Shown: positions 25,828 through 35,197, numbered from the stretch's first letter. The stretch is DNA of 64,000 nucleotides from Leptospira abararensis (GCF_016918735.1 NZ_JAFFPR010000055.1:62001-126000); one strand, 5' to 3'. Program-made: numbers and translations. The notes: generated by a model not told the origin, from the sequence alone.

Positions 25828-26751
25828 ATGGAATTTGCCGACTATAGAAAACAACCACTTTTTTGGAATGGGATTGCTATGGCAGCACTCACAGTTGCCA
25901 TCCTTCCCCTCTCATTTCTAGATTCAAGAACCCTTTTGGGAACCAATGTTTGGATCAAACCCTTAAAATTCTCCCTTTCGTTGGGATTGTATTCTTTGAC
26001 TACAAATTGGGTGATCATTCGATTTTTAAAAGATTGGAAATACCAACACCGGATCCAAATCGCCTTAACCATCACCTCGTTGATTGAAATTGTATTAATC
26101 ACCTTACAAGCGGCGCGAGGCGAGGCGAGCCACTTCAATATATCCACCACCTGGAACCAAATTGTATTTTCAGTTATGGGAGCGAGTATTTCTATCTTTT
26201 GGCTTTTCCACCTTTGGGTTGGTTACCAAATCTTTCGAAAAAACTCAATTTCAGGATCTGTAAAAGAAAGTCTCGTTTGGGGGCTTACCATCGCTGGCTT
26301 TGCTATGATCATTGGATTTTTTATGACCTCACCGAGACCTGATCAAATAGAAGCAATGAAACAAGGAATCTTTCAAACCAGCGGTTCCCACCAATTTGGG
26401 AGCGGAGATCCTGGAAGTACGTTATTGTTCTTTGGTTGGAGTACAAAACTCGGTGATATGCGAGTTCCTCATTTTTTTGGAATGCATGTGATGCAGGTCT
26501 TTGTTTTCCTGGGCGCTTTTCTAATGAATCAAAAAGATTCCGTTTCAAAACAGAAACTAGTTCGATTTACTGGAATCTTATTTTTACTGATGAACATAGT
26601 GATGGTCATCCAAACCTTAAATGGAGAATCCGTTTTTCATTTAAATCCCATGTATTTAAGTGTTTATGGAATCTCCCTACTACTCATTTCCTTTTGTTTC
26701 TTTCAATTAATTTCAAAACCAAAAGTATTTCAATCACAGGTGACTATATGA
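25828..26751 (+). CDS. Multi-pass membrane protein of unknown function
   Basis: About 307 residues from the ATG at 25828. A longer frame from 25765 would translate the operator and promoter, so it is rejected. Eight or so hydrophobic helices are visible; conserved-looking features are NVWIKPLKFSLSLGLY near the start and a GWSTKLGDMRVPHFFGMHVMQ stretch with histidines in the second half. No family is recognised with confidence. It ends in an ATGA overlap with the ABA4-like gene, so the two membrane proteins are made together. There is no ribosome-binding site before the ATG, consistent with leaderless translation. Confidence 0.75.
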   Translation: MEFADYRKQPLFWNGIAMAALTVAILPLSFLDSRTLLGTNVWIKPLKFSLSLGLYSLTTNWVIIRFLKDWKYQHRIQIALTITSLIEIVLITLQAARGEASHFNISTTWNQIVFSVMGASISIFWLFHLWVGYQIFRKNSISGSVKESLVWGLTIAGFAMIIGFFMTSPRPDQIEAMKQGIFQTSGSHQFGSGDPGSTLLFFGWSTKLGDMRVPHFFGMHVMQVFVFLGAFLMNQKDSVSKQKLVRFTGILFLLMNIVMVIQTLNGESVFHLNPMYLSVYGISLLLISFCFFQLISKPKVFQSQVTI

Positions 26752-27188
26752 ATCCTTCCTTAATCTTTAAAATTGCCAATGGCATCACCGTATTATCTTG
26801 GTTAGTATTAATTCTTTCGCCAAATCAAACAAAGGTGATTCGTCCACTTAGAGTTTTTATTTCAGGACTTGTGCTTGGTGGAGTTTATGTGTTTTCTATC
26901 ATCATCGGGAATGGACAAGCGGAAGGTGACTTTTCCAGTTTGGAATCAGTAAGGTCACTTTTTGCCAATGATTACTTTTTACTGGCAGGATGGATCCATT
27001 ACCTTGCCTTTGATTTGTTTTTAGGGACTTGGGAAGCAGAAGACGGGGCCAAAGAAGGAATCAATAGATGGATTCTTGTTCCAGTCCAAGCACTTACTTT
27101 TTACTTCGGACCCGCAGGTTGGCTATTGTATTTGGTTCTACGATTTGCGACAAGAATGCTAAATAAAAAGGTTAAGGCAACAACTTAA
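26748..27188 (+). CDS. ABA4-like (DUF4281) membrane protein
   Basis: About 146 residues from the ATG at 26748, which overlaps the stop of the preceding gene (ATGA). Four hydrophobic helices and the pattern LAGWIHYLAFDLFLGTWEA match the ABA4-like family (DUF4281), named for a plant protein needed for neoxanthin synthesis; bacterial members are uncharacterised. The preceding membrane protein is its likely partner. The last four bases overlap the convergent ankyrin gene. Confidence 0.8.
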   Translation: MNPSLIFKIANGITVLSWLVLILSPNQTKVIRPLRVFISGLVLGGVYVFSIIIGNGQAEGDFSSLESVRSLFANDYFLLAGWIHYLAFDLFLGTWEAEDGAKEGINRWILVPVQALTFYFGPAGWLLYLVLRFATRMLNKKVKATT

Positions 27189-28825
27189 CCCCCGTAAACA
27201 TCTAGGAGAGAAAGGACCCTTTGGCAACGGTTCTTTTTCTCTTCATCACCTTCCAATTCAGCAATTTCTAAATTTTCGAAAGCTAGATCCCTGCCTGTTT
27301 TTTCATCTAAGGTTTTCGCATTGGATTTGGCACCCGATTCTAATAATAGAGCAAGCACCGCAGAGTTCCCGAATTTACATGCTTCGTGCAAAGCCGTACT
27401 ACCACTGTTATCCGACACGTGTATGTCAATCCCAGCTTGAATCAACCTCTTTGCCATACTGGGTTCTCCAAAAACAGAACACCAATGTAAAGGAGTCATT
27501 CCATTTACTGACTGAAGATTGACTTTGGCTCCTCTTCGAATGAGTTCATCCATTAAGGTCGTTTTTTCTTGTAATCGAAGTGTACTGTCTTGGCACAATT
27601 TAAAAATCGCAGTTTCTCCATTCGCATCTACTTGGTTGGGATCAGCCCCTCGTTCCAAAAGTCGCATACAGGATTTGTATCTCGCTCGAACAAAACATTC
27701 TTGTAGAAGTGAAAACCCCAAAGGATTTCGGATTGAATCAGTGATCACATAATCCAAAGAACCCACAGTCCGAACAAAGGAATCCAATAGATATATATCA
27801 TCCGAATCCAACCAGTCCAAAGTTTTGTCCTCATTAGTAGATTCTAAACTAGAACCCAAATGACTTTCATATCCTTCTGGGAATTTATTTTTCAGAAGTG
27901 GAATAAACAAAGGTTCCGTTTCTGAATGGCAGACTACATCATGGATGAGTTGCCAATGTTTTTGGTTTGGCACCACTTGATTAGATAAAAGAAATATCAA
28001 TGTTTCATTCAACTTCTTTTGAGTGAGTTGGAAGGCAACCTGCAAGTTTCCTTCTTTGAAATGAACTTCCGAAATTGTGGATTGATTTTCCGGCCAATGG
28101 TACATGACAAGCGTTAGGAGTTCATCTTTTGTTTCTTGGTCTAAAAGAGAAAAATTTTCCTGCAAAGCTAAAATATTTCCAGATAGTGCGAAGATTTTTG
28201 CCGCAAGTTCACTCGAGATAAAATCTGGAAGTTTTTTATCTGAGTCTCCATGTTCATCGAATTGAATTTTGTAGATATGTGTGGCACTAAAACTTCCGTG
28301 TAAAAAAGTATTCCACTGGTCTGCTATTGCTAAATATAATTTTCCTGATACGGAGTGATCATCTGATGTATCCACTGTGATCGATAATCTTACTGGGGAA
28401 ACATTTACGTTTTGGTTGATAATGATTTTTAAAGTTTTTGAAGGAGCTTCAGTGGTGATATCAAATAAGAAATTTTTTAATCTTACAATTTCAGGTAGTC
28501 CCGAAATAGAAATACGGAGATCGTTTTCGTTTCCATCCTCATCTTTCAAAAAAACAAGTTCTTCGTTAGACCAATCCGATATAAAATCCGTTGAGTACCT
28601 TCCAAATATTTGGCCTTGGAGTTTGTGTTCTGGAATTTGGTCTTTAAATTGAAGATCAAATAACACGAGTGAGTCGGATGTCGCCGATCTAAACTCTTTG
28701 CGGTAATCAAAATGGTTCCAGGCGGAACATTTTTTACAGCGATACTTCCCTTTTTTTCCTTCCAATTTGGAAGTTGAAACGGAGTGACCACTAAAACAAT
28801 TAGAGCAGGATAAGATCGTTTTCAT
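27185..28825 (-). CDS. Zinc-ribbon and ankyrin-repeat protein
   Basis: A 546-residue cytoplasmic protein. An N-terminal zinc ribbon (Cys7, Cys10, Cys30, Cys33) is followed by a beta-rich PilZ-sized region (about 50-200), a helical middle, and four to five ankyrin repeats (about 365-515), seen as GFSLLQECFVRARYKSCMRL, NGETAIFKLCQDS, NGMTPLHWCSVFGEPSMAK and GSTALHEACKFGNSAVLALL. Ankyrin repeats mediate protein binding; the partner is not known. It has a short divergent gap to the Rossmann protein gene at 28912. Confidence 0.82.
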   Translation of the reverse strand: MKTILSCSNCFSGHSVSTSKLEGKKGKYRCKKCSAWNHFDYRKEFRSATSDSLVLFDLQFKDQIPEHKLQGQIFGRYSTDFISDWSNEELVFLKDEDGNENDLRISISGLPEIVRLKNFLFDITTEAPSKTLKIIINQNVNVSPVRLSITVDTSDDHSVSGKLYLAIADQWNTFLHGSFSATHIYKIQFDEHGDSDKKLPDFISSELAAKIFALSGNILALQENFSLLDQETKDELLTLVMYHWPENQSTISEVHFKEGNLQVAFQLTQKKLNETLIFLLSNQVVPNQKHWQLIHDVVCHSETEPLFIPLLKNKFPEGYESHLGSSLESTNEDKTLDWLDSDDIYLLDSFVRTVGSLDYVITDSIRNPLGFSLLQECFVRARYKSCMRLLERGADPNQVDANGETAIFKLCQDSTLRLQEKTTLMDELIRRGAKVNLQSVNGMTPLHWCSVFGEPSMAKRLIQAGIDIHVSDNSGSTALHEACKFGNSAVLALLLESGAKSNAKTLDEKTGRDLAFENLEIAELEGDEEKKNRCQRVLSLLDVYGG

Positions 28826-28860
28826 ATTTCGCTTGTTCCGATATATAAAACAGGAGAGTT

Positions 28861-28889
28861 TTGACGGATCAATCGAAAATTGTTATCTT
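28861..28889 (+). promoter_or_regulatory. Promoter of the Rossmann-protein gene
   Basis: TTGACG (28861-28866), a 17-base spacer and TATCTT (28884-28889) precede the ATG at 28912, with an AGGTAGG ribosome-binding site between them. Confidence 0.55.
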
Positions 28890-28911
28890 ATCACCATTCA
28901 GGTAGGAATTC

Positions 28912-29739
28912 ATGAGACAAAATCAATATTTGGTCATCGGAGGATCGGGAGAGGCTGGCCAAAGCGCCATTCTTTGTCTTAGAGAGAAAGATCCAACTGC
29001 CTATATCGTAACATCAACTACAACAAACGAACCTGTGTCGAATGCGGACCTTACACTATTCAATAAAACAGCAGAACCTGGGCTTGCCGATCAGATTCTA
29101 ACGGATCTGAAAAACCATACTATTTCTCCCAGTTTTAAAGCCATCATCTATACTCCCGCACTCGGGGAAGTTGGATTTCCAATTGCAGAAACCACTTCCG
29201 AACAAATCAAAGAAACTTTAAAAATTTGTTTGGATCCTATCCTGGAATTGGAACAAACATTGAAACCAGAGCTTATGGTCGCCTATTCTGCGTTTTATTG
29301 GCTCAGTCATACTTTGTCCTTTTATGGATCTATGGGTGTTGCTAAGTACAAAGCGGACCTTTGGGCCTTGGAAAATCCAAAAACAAGAAGAATCGTCAGA
29401 GCCGGTACTTTTTTCTCCAAAAGTGTTAGAGGGATATCCATCATCCTCCAACGAACTATGAAAAAAACAACCAATCCAGACCTTCTAACATTAAAAAGTC
29501 GATTTGAAAAATCCAAACAAAAGTTTATGGATTTTTTTCTATCCTATGCTTGGGAACATGAAAAGGAAGCCTTCCCATCTCAATTTGATACGCCATACCG
29601 CCCGACAAAACGAGAAGACCTAAGTCGTGGTTTGACTTTGGCTTTGGAGTCAAAAGCACCGATCGTTACGGTGCTTGGAGATTGGTCATGGGAAGAAACA
29701 GAACTTCCTAAAGTTCCGGATTGGTTTGGTCAATTTTAG
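28912..29739 (+). CDS. NAD(P)-binding Rossmann-fold protein (SDR-like)
   Basis: A 275-residue protein with an N-terminal nucleotide-binding motif YLVIGGSGEAGQSA and the general order of short-chain dehydrogenases: a Thr/Asp-rich strand after the glycine motif, an Ala/Leu-rich IIYTPALGEVG, and SAFYWLSHTLSFYGSMGVAKYK, where the Tyr and Lys could be the catalytic pair though spacing is not the usual Y-x3-K. It lies 54 bases before a zinc alcohol dehydrogenase gene in the same direction. The substrate is unknown; it could be a divergent reductase. Confidence 0.7.
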   Translation: MRQNQYLVIGGSGEAGQSAILCLREKDPTAYIVTSTTTNEPVSNADLTLFNKTAEPGLADQILTDLKNHTISPSFKAIIYTPALGEVGFPIAETTSEQIKETLKICLDPILELEQTLKPELMVAYSAFYWLSHTLSFYGSMGVAKYKADLWALENPKTRRIVRAGTFFSKSVRGISIILQRTMKKTTNPDLLTLKSRFEKSKQKFMDFFLSYAWEHEKEAFPSQFDTPYRPTKREDLSRGLTLALESKAPIVTVLGDWSWEETELPKVPDWFGQF

Positions 29740-29793
29740 TTGAATTCTTTTTTGTAATCAGCAAGAATAGACCAATCGGTATACGGAGGCTAT

Positions 29794-30816
29794 ATGCGTA
29801 GGTTAATGTTTCGTAAAAAAGGCATTTTAGAATGGGAAGAGTTAAATCCACTCACAATCACTGGAGAAAACCAAGTGATCGTAGAACCTATTTCAATTGC
29901 ACGTTGTGACTTGGATCTACCTATCCTTCGGGGAGAAACACTATTTCGAGCTCCTTTTCCCGTAGGACACGAGTTTGTTGGTAAAATCAAATCTGTCTCA
30001 GAAGACCTGATTCATTTGTATTCGGTAGGAACAACAGTGGCCGTTCCCTTTCAGATTTCCTGTGGATCATGTCCTTCTTGTTTAGCTCATCATACAAATT
30101 CCTGCGAGTCAGTTCCTTATACATCGGGGTATGGAATGCCGCCAGGAGCTCATTCATTTGGCGGAGCGATAGCGGACGAAATCAAAATTCCATTCGCCAA
30201 ACAAATGCTATTTGAAATAGATAAAAAAATTGATCCAGTCGGTGTTGCTAGCTTCAGTGATAATATTGCCGAAGTATGGAAACTCGCAGGAAGATTTTTA
30301 GAGCAAAAAAAAGATCCGAAGGTTCTCGTTGTGGGTGGCCATGCAGGTAGTATCGGACTTTATACAGCATTGTTTCTCCACCAAACAAAAAAAGCCGAAG
30401 TGCTGTATGTCGATACCGATCCAACAAGAATCCAATTAGCCGAATCGCTAGGAATCCCTGTAGAAATGTACGTAACCTTTCCCAAACCGACTAAAAAATT
30501 TGATTTGGTTTGTGATGCATCTGCGAACAAACAAGGTTGGGACTTTGCCGTTCGTTCCCTTGGCAAAAATGCGATTTTTAGTTCTGCTTCTATCTTTTGG
30601 ACCAACCAATGGGAAATTCCTTATCTGGAAATGTACAACCAAGGAGTCGAAATCCATTTGGGTCGAGTGGAATCTAAAGATTCCATGGAAGCACTTTATC
30701 CCTACATTCTATCGGGAACCTTTACACCGGAAAAAATTGTGACAAAAACAGCTAACTTTAATGATGCGAAAGAAGCCTGGCTAGAAGAATCCATTAAGTT
30801 GGTGATTACAAAATGA
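29794..30816 (+). CDS. Zinc-dependent alcohol dehydrogenase (MDR family)
   Basis: A 340-residue medium-chain dehydrogenase. Catalytic zinc ligands are visible as ARCD (Cys38) and GHEFVG (His59-Glu60), and the structural zinc set as CGSCPSCLAHHTNSC (Cys90, 93, 96 and 104). A Rossmann motif VVGGHAGSIG follows near 175-185. The product oxidises an alcohol or reduces an aldehyde with NAD(P); the substrate is not predictable. A GGAGG-type site precedes the ATG. The stop overlaps the start of the DUF4846 gene (ATGA). Confidence 0.88.
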   Translation: MRRLMFRKKGILEWEELNPLTITGENQVIVEPISIARCDLDLPILRGETLFRAPFPVGHEFVGKIKSVSEDLIHLYSVGTTVAVPFQISCGSCPSCLAHHTNSCESVPYTSGYGMPPGAHSFGGAIADEIKIPFAKQMLFEIDKKIDPVGVASFSDNIAEVWKLAGRFLEQKKDPKVLVVGGHAGSIGLYTALFLHQTKKAEVLYVDTDPTRIQLAESLGIPVEMYVTFPKPTKKFDLVCDASANKQGWDFAVRSLGKNAIFSSASIFWTNQWEIPYLEMYNQGVEIHLGRVESKDSMEALYPYILSGTFTPEKIVTKTANFNDAKEAWLEESIKLVITK

Positions 30817-31658
30817 AATCTGGCAAAGCCCAATCTAAAATTTTGGCTGGCTCGCCTGATCAATTCTACTTTTTTCTGATTGGGATGATTCTTTCCATCC
30901 TTTCATTATGTTTCCAAAACCTTTATGCCGATTCCATTCAAGACCGATTCCCACCACCTGATGGATTCCAACGAATAAAATTTGCTAACGAAAGTTTTGC
31001 GACTTATTTACGGAATTTTCCATTAAAACCGAAAGGAAGTTCTGTTTTACTCTATGATGGAAGGATCAAAACCAACCAAGTCCATGTGGCTGTTTTGGAT
31101 TTTCCTCTCCTGAAAGAAGATTTGATCCAATGTGCGGATGCCGTGATGAAACTAAAGGCAGAATATTTTTATTCGAGAAAACAATATGACCAAATTCATT
31201 TTAAAATCAGTAATGGAATGGAAGTCGGATTTTCGCGGTTTGCCAAAGGGGAAAGAGTTCAAGTTAAGGGAAACCAATCCCAATGGAAAAAAGGTAAATA
31301 CAAACAAGGAACTGGACGGGATGTATTTGAAGAATATTTACGATTCATTTATATCTATGCCGGAACCATTTCTTTAAAATCAGAATTAAAGAAAAAATCC
31401 ATCCAAAACTTAGCTCCTGGGGATGTATGGATCGAAGCAGGTTCGCCAGGCCATGTGGTTTTGGTGGTGGACCAAGTAACAGGAAAAGGTGGACAAACTT
31501 TATTTCTTTTGGCACAAAGTTATATGCCTTCCCAAGAAATGCATATCCTAAAGTCTGAAAGTCAATACTCACCTTGGTTTGAAGTTCCCAAAAGCCAGTC
31601 CTTTCCCACTCCAGAATGGGAATTTCCAGCTAAAGAAATTTATGGGTTTGTAAAATGA
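30813..31658 (+). CDS. DUF4846 secreted protein
   Basis: A 281-residue protein with a hydrophobic signal or anchor (about 18-40), then a domain starting RFPPPDGFQRI and containing YLRNFPLKPKGSSVLLYDGR, QCADAVMKLKAEYFYSRKQY and LAPGDVWIEAGSPGHVVLVVD, which matches the DUF4846 family. The Gly-Asp-x-W and Gly-His-Val pattern resembles an active-site region of NlpC-like or amidase folds, but no catalytic set can be assigned. It starts inside the alcohol dehydrogenase stop, so it is co-translated with it. Confidence 0.78.
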   Translation: MKSGKAQSKILAGSPDQFYFFLIGMILSILSLCFQNLYADSIQDRFPPPDGFQRIKFANESFATYLRNFPLKPKGSSVLLYDGRIKTNQVHVAVLDFPLLKEDLIQCADAVMKLKAEYFYSRKQYDQIHFKISNGMEVGFSRFAKGERVQVKGNQSQWKKGKYKQGTGRDVFEEYLRFIYIYAGTISLKSELKKKSIQNLAPGDVWIEAGSPGHVVLVVDQVTGKGGQTLFLLAQSYMPSQEMHILKSESQYSPWFEVPKSQSFPTPEWEFPAKEIYGFVK

Positions 31659-31784
31659 AAATCACATCGAAATACTTATTGAAGCACGCAGAAATTTTTT
31701 ACGAATCAATCATCATGAAATGCTGTATATAGATCTAGACAATTTAATCGTAAACACTATCTATTACAAAGAACAAATTTAAAA

Positions 31785-32375
31785 ATGAATATAATTAAAA
31801 ATATTGCGATATATTGTGGATCTTCATCTGGATTTGATCCTTTCTATTTGTCCGCAGCTTTTGAGTTAGGTGAATATTTAGGAACCCACCAAATTGGTTT
31901 GGTTTATGGCGGAGCCAGTGTGGGCCTAATGGGAGCTGTCGCGAATGGCTGTTTGTCAAAAAATGGATCGGTCACTGGTGTTTTACCAAAATTTTTAAAA
32001 AAGAAAGAAATCGAACATAGTGGACTCGGCGAACTGATCCTCGTGGAAAGTATGCACGAAAGAAAATTAAAAATGTTCGATTTGTCCGATGCCTTTATTA
32101 TTTTGCCCGGCGGACTCGGAACCATGGAAGAATTTTTTGAAGTCATCACATGGTCTCAGTTAGGTTTACATCACAAACCAATCATCATCCTCAATTGGCA
32201 AGGGTTTTATAATCCCCTCTTAAAACTAATTCAAACCATGGTCGAATCTGGATTTCTCAAAAAAGAAAATGCTACCCTCGTACAAGTTCTAGAAACCTCA
32301 AAAGATCTACTACAAACCATCCAAAACTATTCACCGTCTAATACGGAGAAATGGTTGTCTGAAGATAATGTATAA
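31785..32375 (+). CDS. LOG-family (TIGR00730) nucleotide 5'-monophosphate phosphoribohydrolase
   Basis: A 196-residue Rossmann-like protein with YGGASVGLMG (41-50) and the signature PGGLGTMEE (108-116). LOG proteins split cytokinin riboside or other nucleoside 5'-monophosphates into a base and ribose 5-phosphate. In bacteria they serve nucleotide salvage or unknown roles. It follows the DUF4846 gene after 126 bases of AT-rich sequence, so it probably has its own promoter, though none is clear. Confidence 0.88.
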   Translation: MNIIKNIAIYCGSSSGFDPFYLSAAFELGEYLGTHQIGLVYGGASVGLMGAVANGCLSKNGSVTGVLPKFLKKKEIEHSGLGELILVESMHERKLKMFDLSDAFIILPGGLGTMEEFFEVITWSQLGLHHKPIIILNWQGFYNPLLKLIQTMVESGFLKKENATLVQVLETSKDLLQTIQNYSPSNTEKWLSEDNV

Positions 32376-32390
32376 AATTTGATTACCGAT

Positions 32391-33197
32391 ATGAAATCTT
32401 CCATGCGAAATCTTTTATATTTCCTTTCTCTCTCACTTTTGGTTGGATTTATTTTTGCAAACTTGGAAGTTGTAAGAGCCGACCCAAGACATGGGGGGCA
32501 TGACCAGAGACAAGGGAATCATGACAATCGTCTCACGCCGCTCCGCCACCTCTCTCCCGAAGCCAACCGAATCCTCAATGCTCCGCCACCGAAACACCAG
32601 GTCACCACTTTTGAAAGTTACGTTACAGACAAAACCGCCTATCCCTATATTCAAACTACTTTAAATTTTGTAGAAGGTCATCTTTCCTATAAGGCTTTTT
32701 TATCATCTGGTCAAGAAATTTCCTATTCCACTCGCGGGGAACATATCTGGTATTCGCAGTGTTATGGTGACCTTTGCATATTGGTAACAAACAAAAATTT
32801 ATTAGGTGTTAGTAATTCTATTACTGAGTGGGAAAAGGGGCATCATTTTGGAGAGGAACGTTACCGAGTGGCCATGGGGCATAAAGCTGCCTTAATCATA
32901 AGCGAAAGAAAACTATACCTTTTTAATAGTTATACCAACCATTGGGAAACCATCAGTTTAGAGCAAGAAACCATCCGTTCCTTTGCCAATTTATATGATA
33001 AAGTGGCCATCACAACAACTCGCAGAATGCTTGTGATTGATCTCCCATCAGAAACTCAATTTGAACAAAACTTACTCCTCCGAGATATTTACCAATTGGA
33101 GATGAGAGATGGTTTTATCAATTTTTATTCCGGAGACAAACTTTGGATGTTTCGCCACCAAACACAAAACTTCGAAGAGGTAGATTTGATGGATTGA
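32391..33197 (+). CDS. Secreted protein of unknown function, His-rich near the N-terminus
   Basis: About 268 residues from the ATG at 32391; a TTG four codons upstream is also open and no clear ribosome-binding site is present. The signal peptide covers about residues 10-32 (LLYFLSLSLLVGFIFANLEV). A charged His/Gly/Asn stretch (PRHGGHDQRQGNHDNR) follows, then a beta-rich domain with aromatic repeats that may be a small beta-propeller. No family is recognised. Histidines near the N-terminus might bind metals, but this is speculative. Confidence 0.65.
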   Translation: MKSSMRNLLYFLSLSLLVGFIFANLEVVRADPRHGGHDQRQGNHDNRLTPLRHLSPEANRILNAPPPKHQVTTFESYVTDKTAYPYIQTTLNFVEGHLSYKAFLSSGQEISYSTRGEHIWYSQCYGDLCILVTNKNLLGVSNSITEWEKGHHFGEERYRVAMGHKAALIISERKLYLFNSYTNHWETISLEQETIRSFANLYDKVAITTTRRMLVIDLPSETQFEQNLLLRDIYQLEMRDGFINFYSGDKLWMFRHQTQNFEEVDLMD

Positions 33198-33245
33198 TAT
33201 GGATTTTGATTCACTGATATATCAAAATAATCATAGTTTAACATA

Positions 33246-34703
33246 ATGAAAAATATTCAAAAACCAATCCTTCTCCTTTTTCTCATCCCTTTAGTATCTA
33301 TATTTCTTTCCATATTTTATGAACATGGATTCCAAAAAAATTGGGAAACGTATTTAACAGAAGAAATTGGGGCAGAGGAATCAAAAAATTTACTCTATTT
33401 CGATTTAGAAAAATTCTGTAAATCGAGTGATGTGCAGGATCAAACATTAATCGATTTTTGTGAATATCCTCGTTATTCTTATTATATCCGAGACCTATCC
33501 ATTTTTTTCTTAGCATTAGGACTTTTGTTAATCTTATTCATTGCAATTGCTGGAAAAATTGCCATGAATCACAGAATTTTTCTTCTGAAAATTTTTAAAC
33601 CAGGTTTATACATCACTCTCTTCACGCTGTCTATATTAATTCTTGGTTTATCTTTTTTATCGATAACAATCCTTTACTTTCTTGAATCTTACATTTTGGG
33701 AATGATTCACTTCCAAATTTTAGCTGTGATTGGGATCGGTGCTTTGGTCGGGGCCTATCAAATCTTAAAATCAATTTTTTCGATAGTCAATACAAACCAA
33801 ATCCATGTTGCAGGAACCGCATATGATACTTACGAATTGGGAAATTTATCAAAGTTAATTGAAGAAGTATCGGAGATGTGCCAATCGTTTTCTCCCGATA
33901 ACGTAATCTTAGGATTCGATCCAACTTTTTTCGTAACAGAAGGTAATGTCTTATGCAGAAATAAAACAACAAGAGGAACTTCACTTTATATTTCGCTCCC
34001 ACTTTGTCGAATATTATCAATCAATGAATTAAAAGCAATATTAGCGCATGAATTCTCTCACTTTACTGGCGAAGACACCTCCTTCAGTAAAGAGTTTTAT
34101 CCAATTTACAAGGGTACTTTTGATTCCTTACAAATCATACAAGATCAAATCAATTCCCATAGTTACAGTTTTTCGTATTATCCGGTAGCCTATATCCTCG
34201 ATTACTTTTTTCAATCATTCGCATTGGCGGAAAACAATATAAGAAGGAGTCGAGAACTGCGTGCGGATACAATCGCTTCCGAAACAATGGGAAATCAAAA
34301 CTTCGGTATGGCTTTAGTTAAAATTTATGCATATTCCGAATTATGGGAACAAATCAATGATGAAATGTATTCAAAAATCAAAAATAACGAAAGAGTCACC
34401 AATGCGAGTGAATCATTTCAAAATTTTATTCTACAAAAGAATACACCAAATTTATCGATTCAAGAGATAGAAAAAAATTCAGACTTTCATCCGACCGATA
34501 CCCATCCGCCACTCAAAGAAAGATTATTGAATGTATCTTTAGATCTCGAAACAATTCTGCCTCAAATCAATTTGGATCTTAATTCAAATTTAAGTGTAAA
34601 GTTAATTCCGGGTTATGAATCCATAGAAATGGAACTCACTGAATCCATGAATGAAAATTTCCAAGAATATTATGAGTTGTATGAAAAAGAAAAATTGAAA
34701 TGA
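33246..34703 (+). CDS. Membrane M48-family zinc metallopeptidase
   Basis: A 485-residue protein with an N-terminal hydrophobic helix, a cluster of membrane helices (about 83-180), and an M48 peptidase domain. The zinc motif HEFSH is at 268-272 and the third ligand is Glu337 in RELRADT. This matches Ste24/HtpX-type peptidases acting on membrane or periplasmic proteins. The stop overlaps the start of a small downstream lipoprotein frame (ATGA), suggesting the two were an operon. GC is low here compared with the upstream genes. Confidence 0.85.
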   Translation: MKNIQKPILLLFLIPLVSIFLSIFYEHGFQKNWETYLTEEIGAEESKNLLYFDLEKFCKSSDVQDQTLIDFCEYPRYSYYIRDLSIFFLALGLLLILFIAIAGKIAMNHRIFLLKIFKPGLYITLFTLSILILGLSFLSITILYFLESYILGMIHFQILAVIGIGALVGAYQILKSIFSIVNTNQIHVAGTAYDTYELGNLSKLIEEVSEMCQSFSPDNVILGFDPTFFVTEGNVLCRNKTTRGTSLYISLPLCRILSINELKAILAHEFSHFTGEDTSFSKEFYPIYKGTFDSLQIIQDQINSHSYSFSYYPVAYILDYFFQSFALAENNIRRSRELRADTIASETMGNQNFGMALVKIYAYSELWEQINDEMYSKIKNNERVTNASESFQNFILQKNTPNLSIQEIEKNSDFHPTDTHPPLKERLLNVSLDLETILPQINLDLNSNLSVKLIPGYESIEMELTESMNENFQEYYELYEKEKLK

Positions 34704-35009
34704 AAAAATTAATTATATTTCTCTTCTCATTCAATGCTTGCGCCTTAACACTTATCTCTCCAGGATTAAATTCTAATTATAGACTAGATAACATAACAGG
34801 GATTCAATTTTTAGAAGCTGCTTTCTATGGAACCAAACTTTCTGATGTGCATTAGAACCATTTTGGTGTTTGAAAAAGAAAATCAAATCAATGGTAAAAA
34901 TGAATTCGAGATCCTAACACCAAGGAATACGCATATATTTTTTAGTTATGAATACAATCATCAATTTATATTTTTCAAAGGTGAAAGAATGGATTTTTCA
35001 GCTAAGTGA
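34700..35009 (+). pseudogene. Small lipoprotein gene, probably frameshifted
   Basis: An ATG overlapping the peptidase stop opens a 51-codon frame (34700-34855) starting with a lipoprotein signal (LIIFLFSFNAC). It stops at TAG 34853-34855. A second frame, open from 34815 to TGA at 35009, encodes a matching-looking remainder with Asn/Lys/Phe-rich, beta-like sequence ending DFSAK. The overlap at 34815-34855 is where a one-base frameshift could have split one lipoprotein of about 100 residues. It could also be two small genes or a sequencing error. Confidence 0.55.
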
Positions 35010-35197
35010 AAATACAAATTGAACAAATTGTTTGAATTTTTATTGGAACCAAGATAGTTTCGAATCGAGGCCTCGGAATGGAAGGACATGTCGCACTTTG
35101 CATTCGTTTCTAATATAAACCACAAATGATTTTCTTAATCGTTGAACCTAACGAATTTGCAAAATAAAAATATTTAAAACAGGAGAGACTATTTTCA
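35010..35197. other. Intergenic stretch with no recognised feature
   Basis: This AT-rich gap separates the end of the small lipoprotein frame from the convergent DUF2071 gene. It contains a short perfect palindrome CGAGGCCTCG (about 35067-35076) but no T-run, so it is not a confident terminator. I see no gene or mobile element. Confidence 0.4.

Noticed and set aside
35067..35076. Palindrome CGAGGCCTCG as a terminator or site-specific recombination site
   Set aside because: Only 10 bases, no T-run, no loop and no paired copy nearby; such a palindrome can arise by chance.
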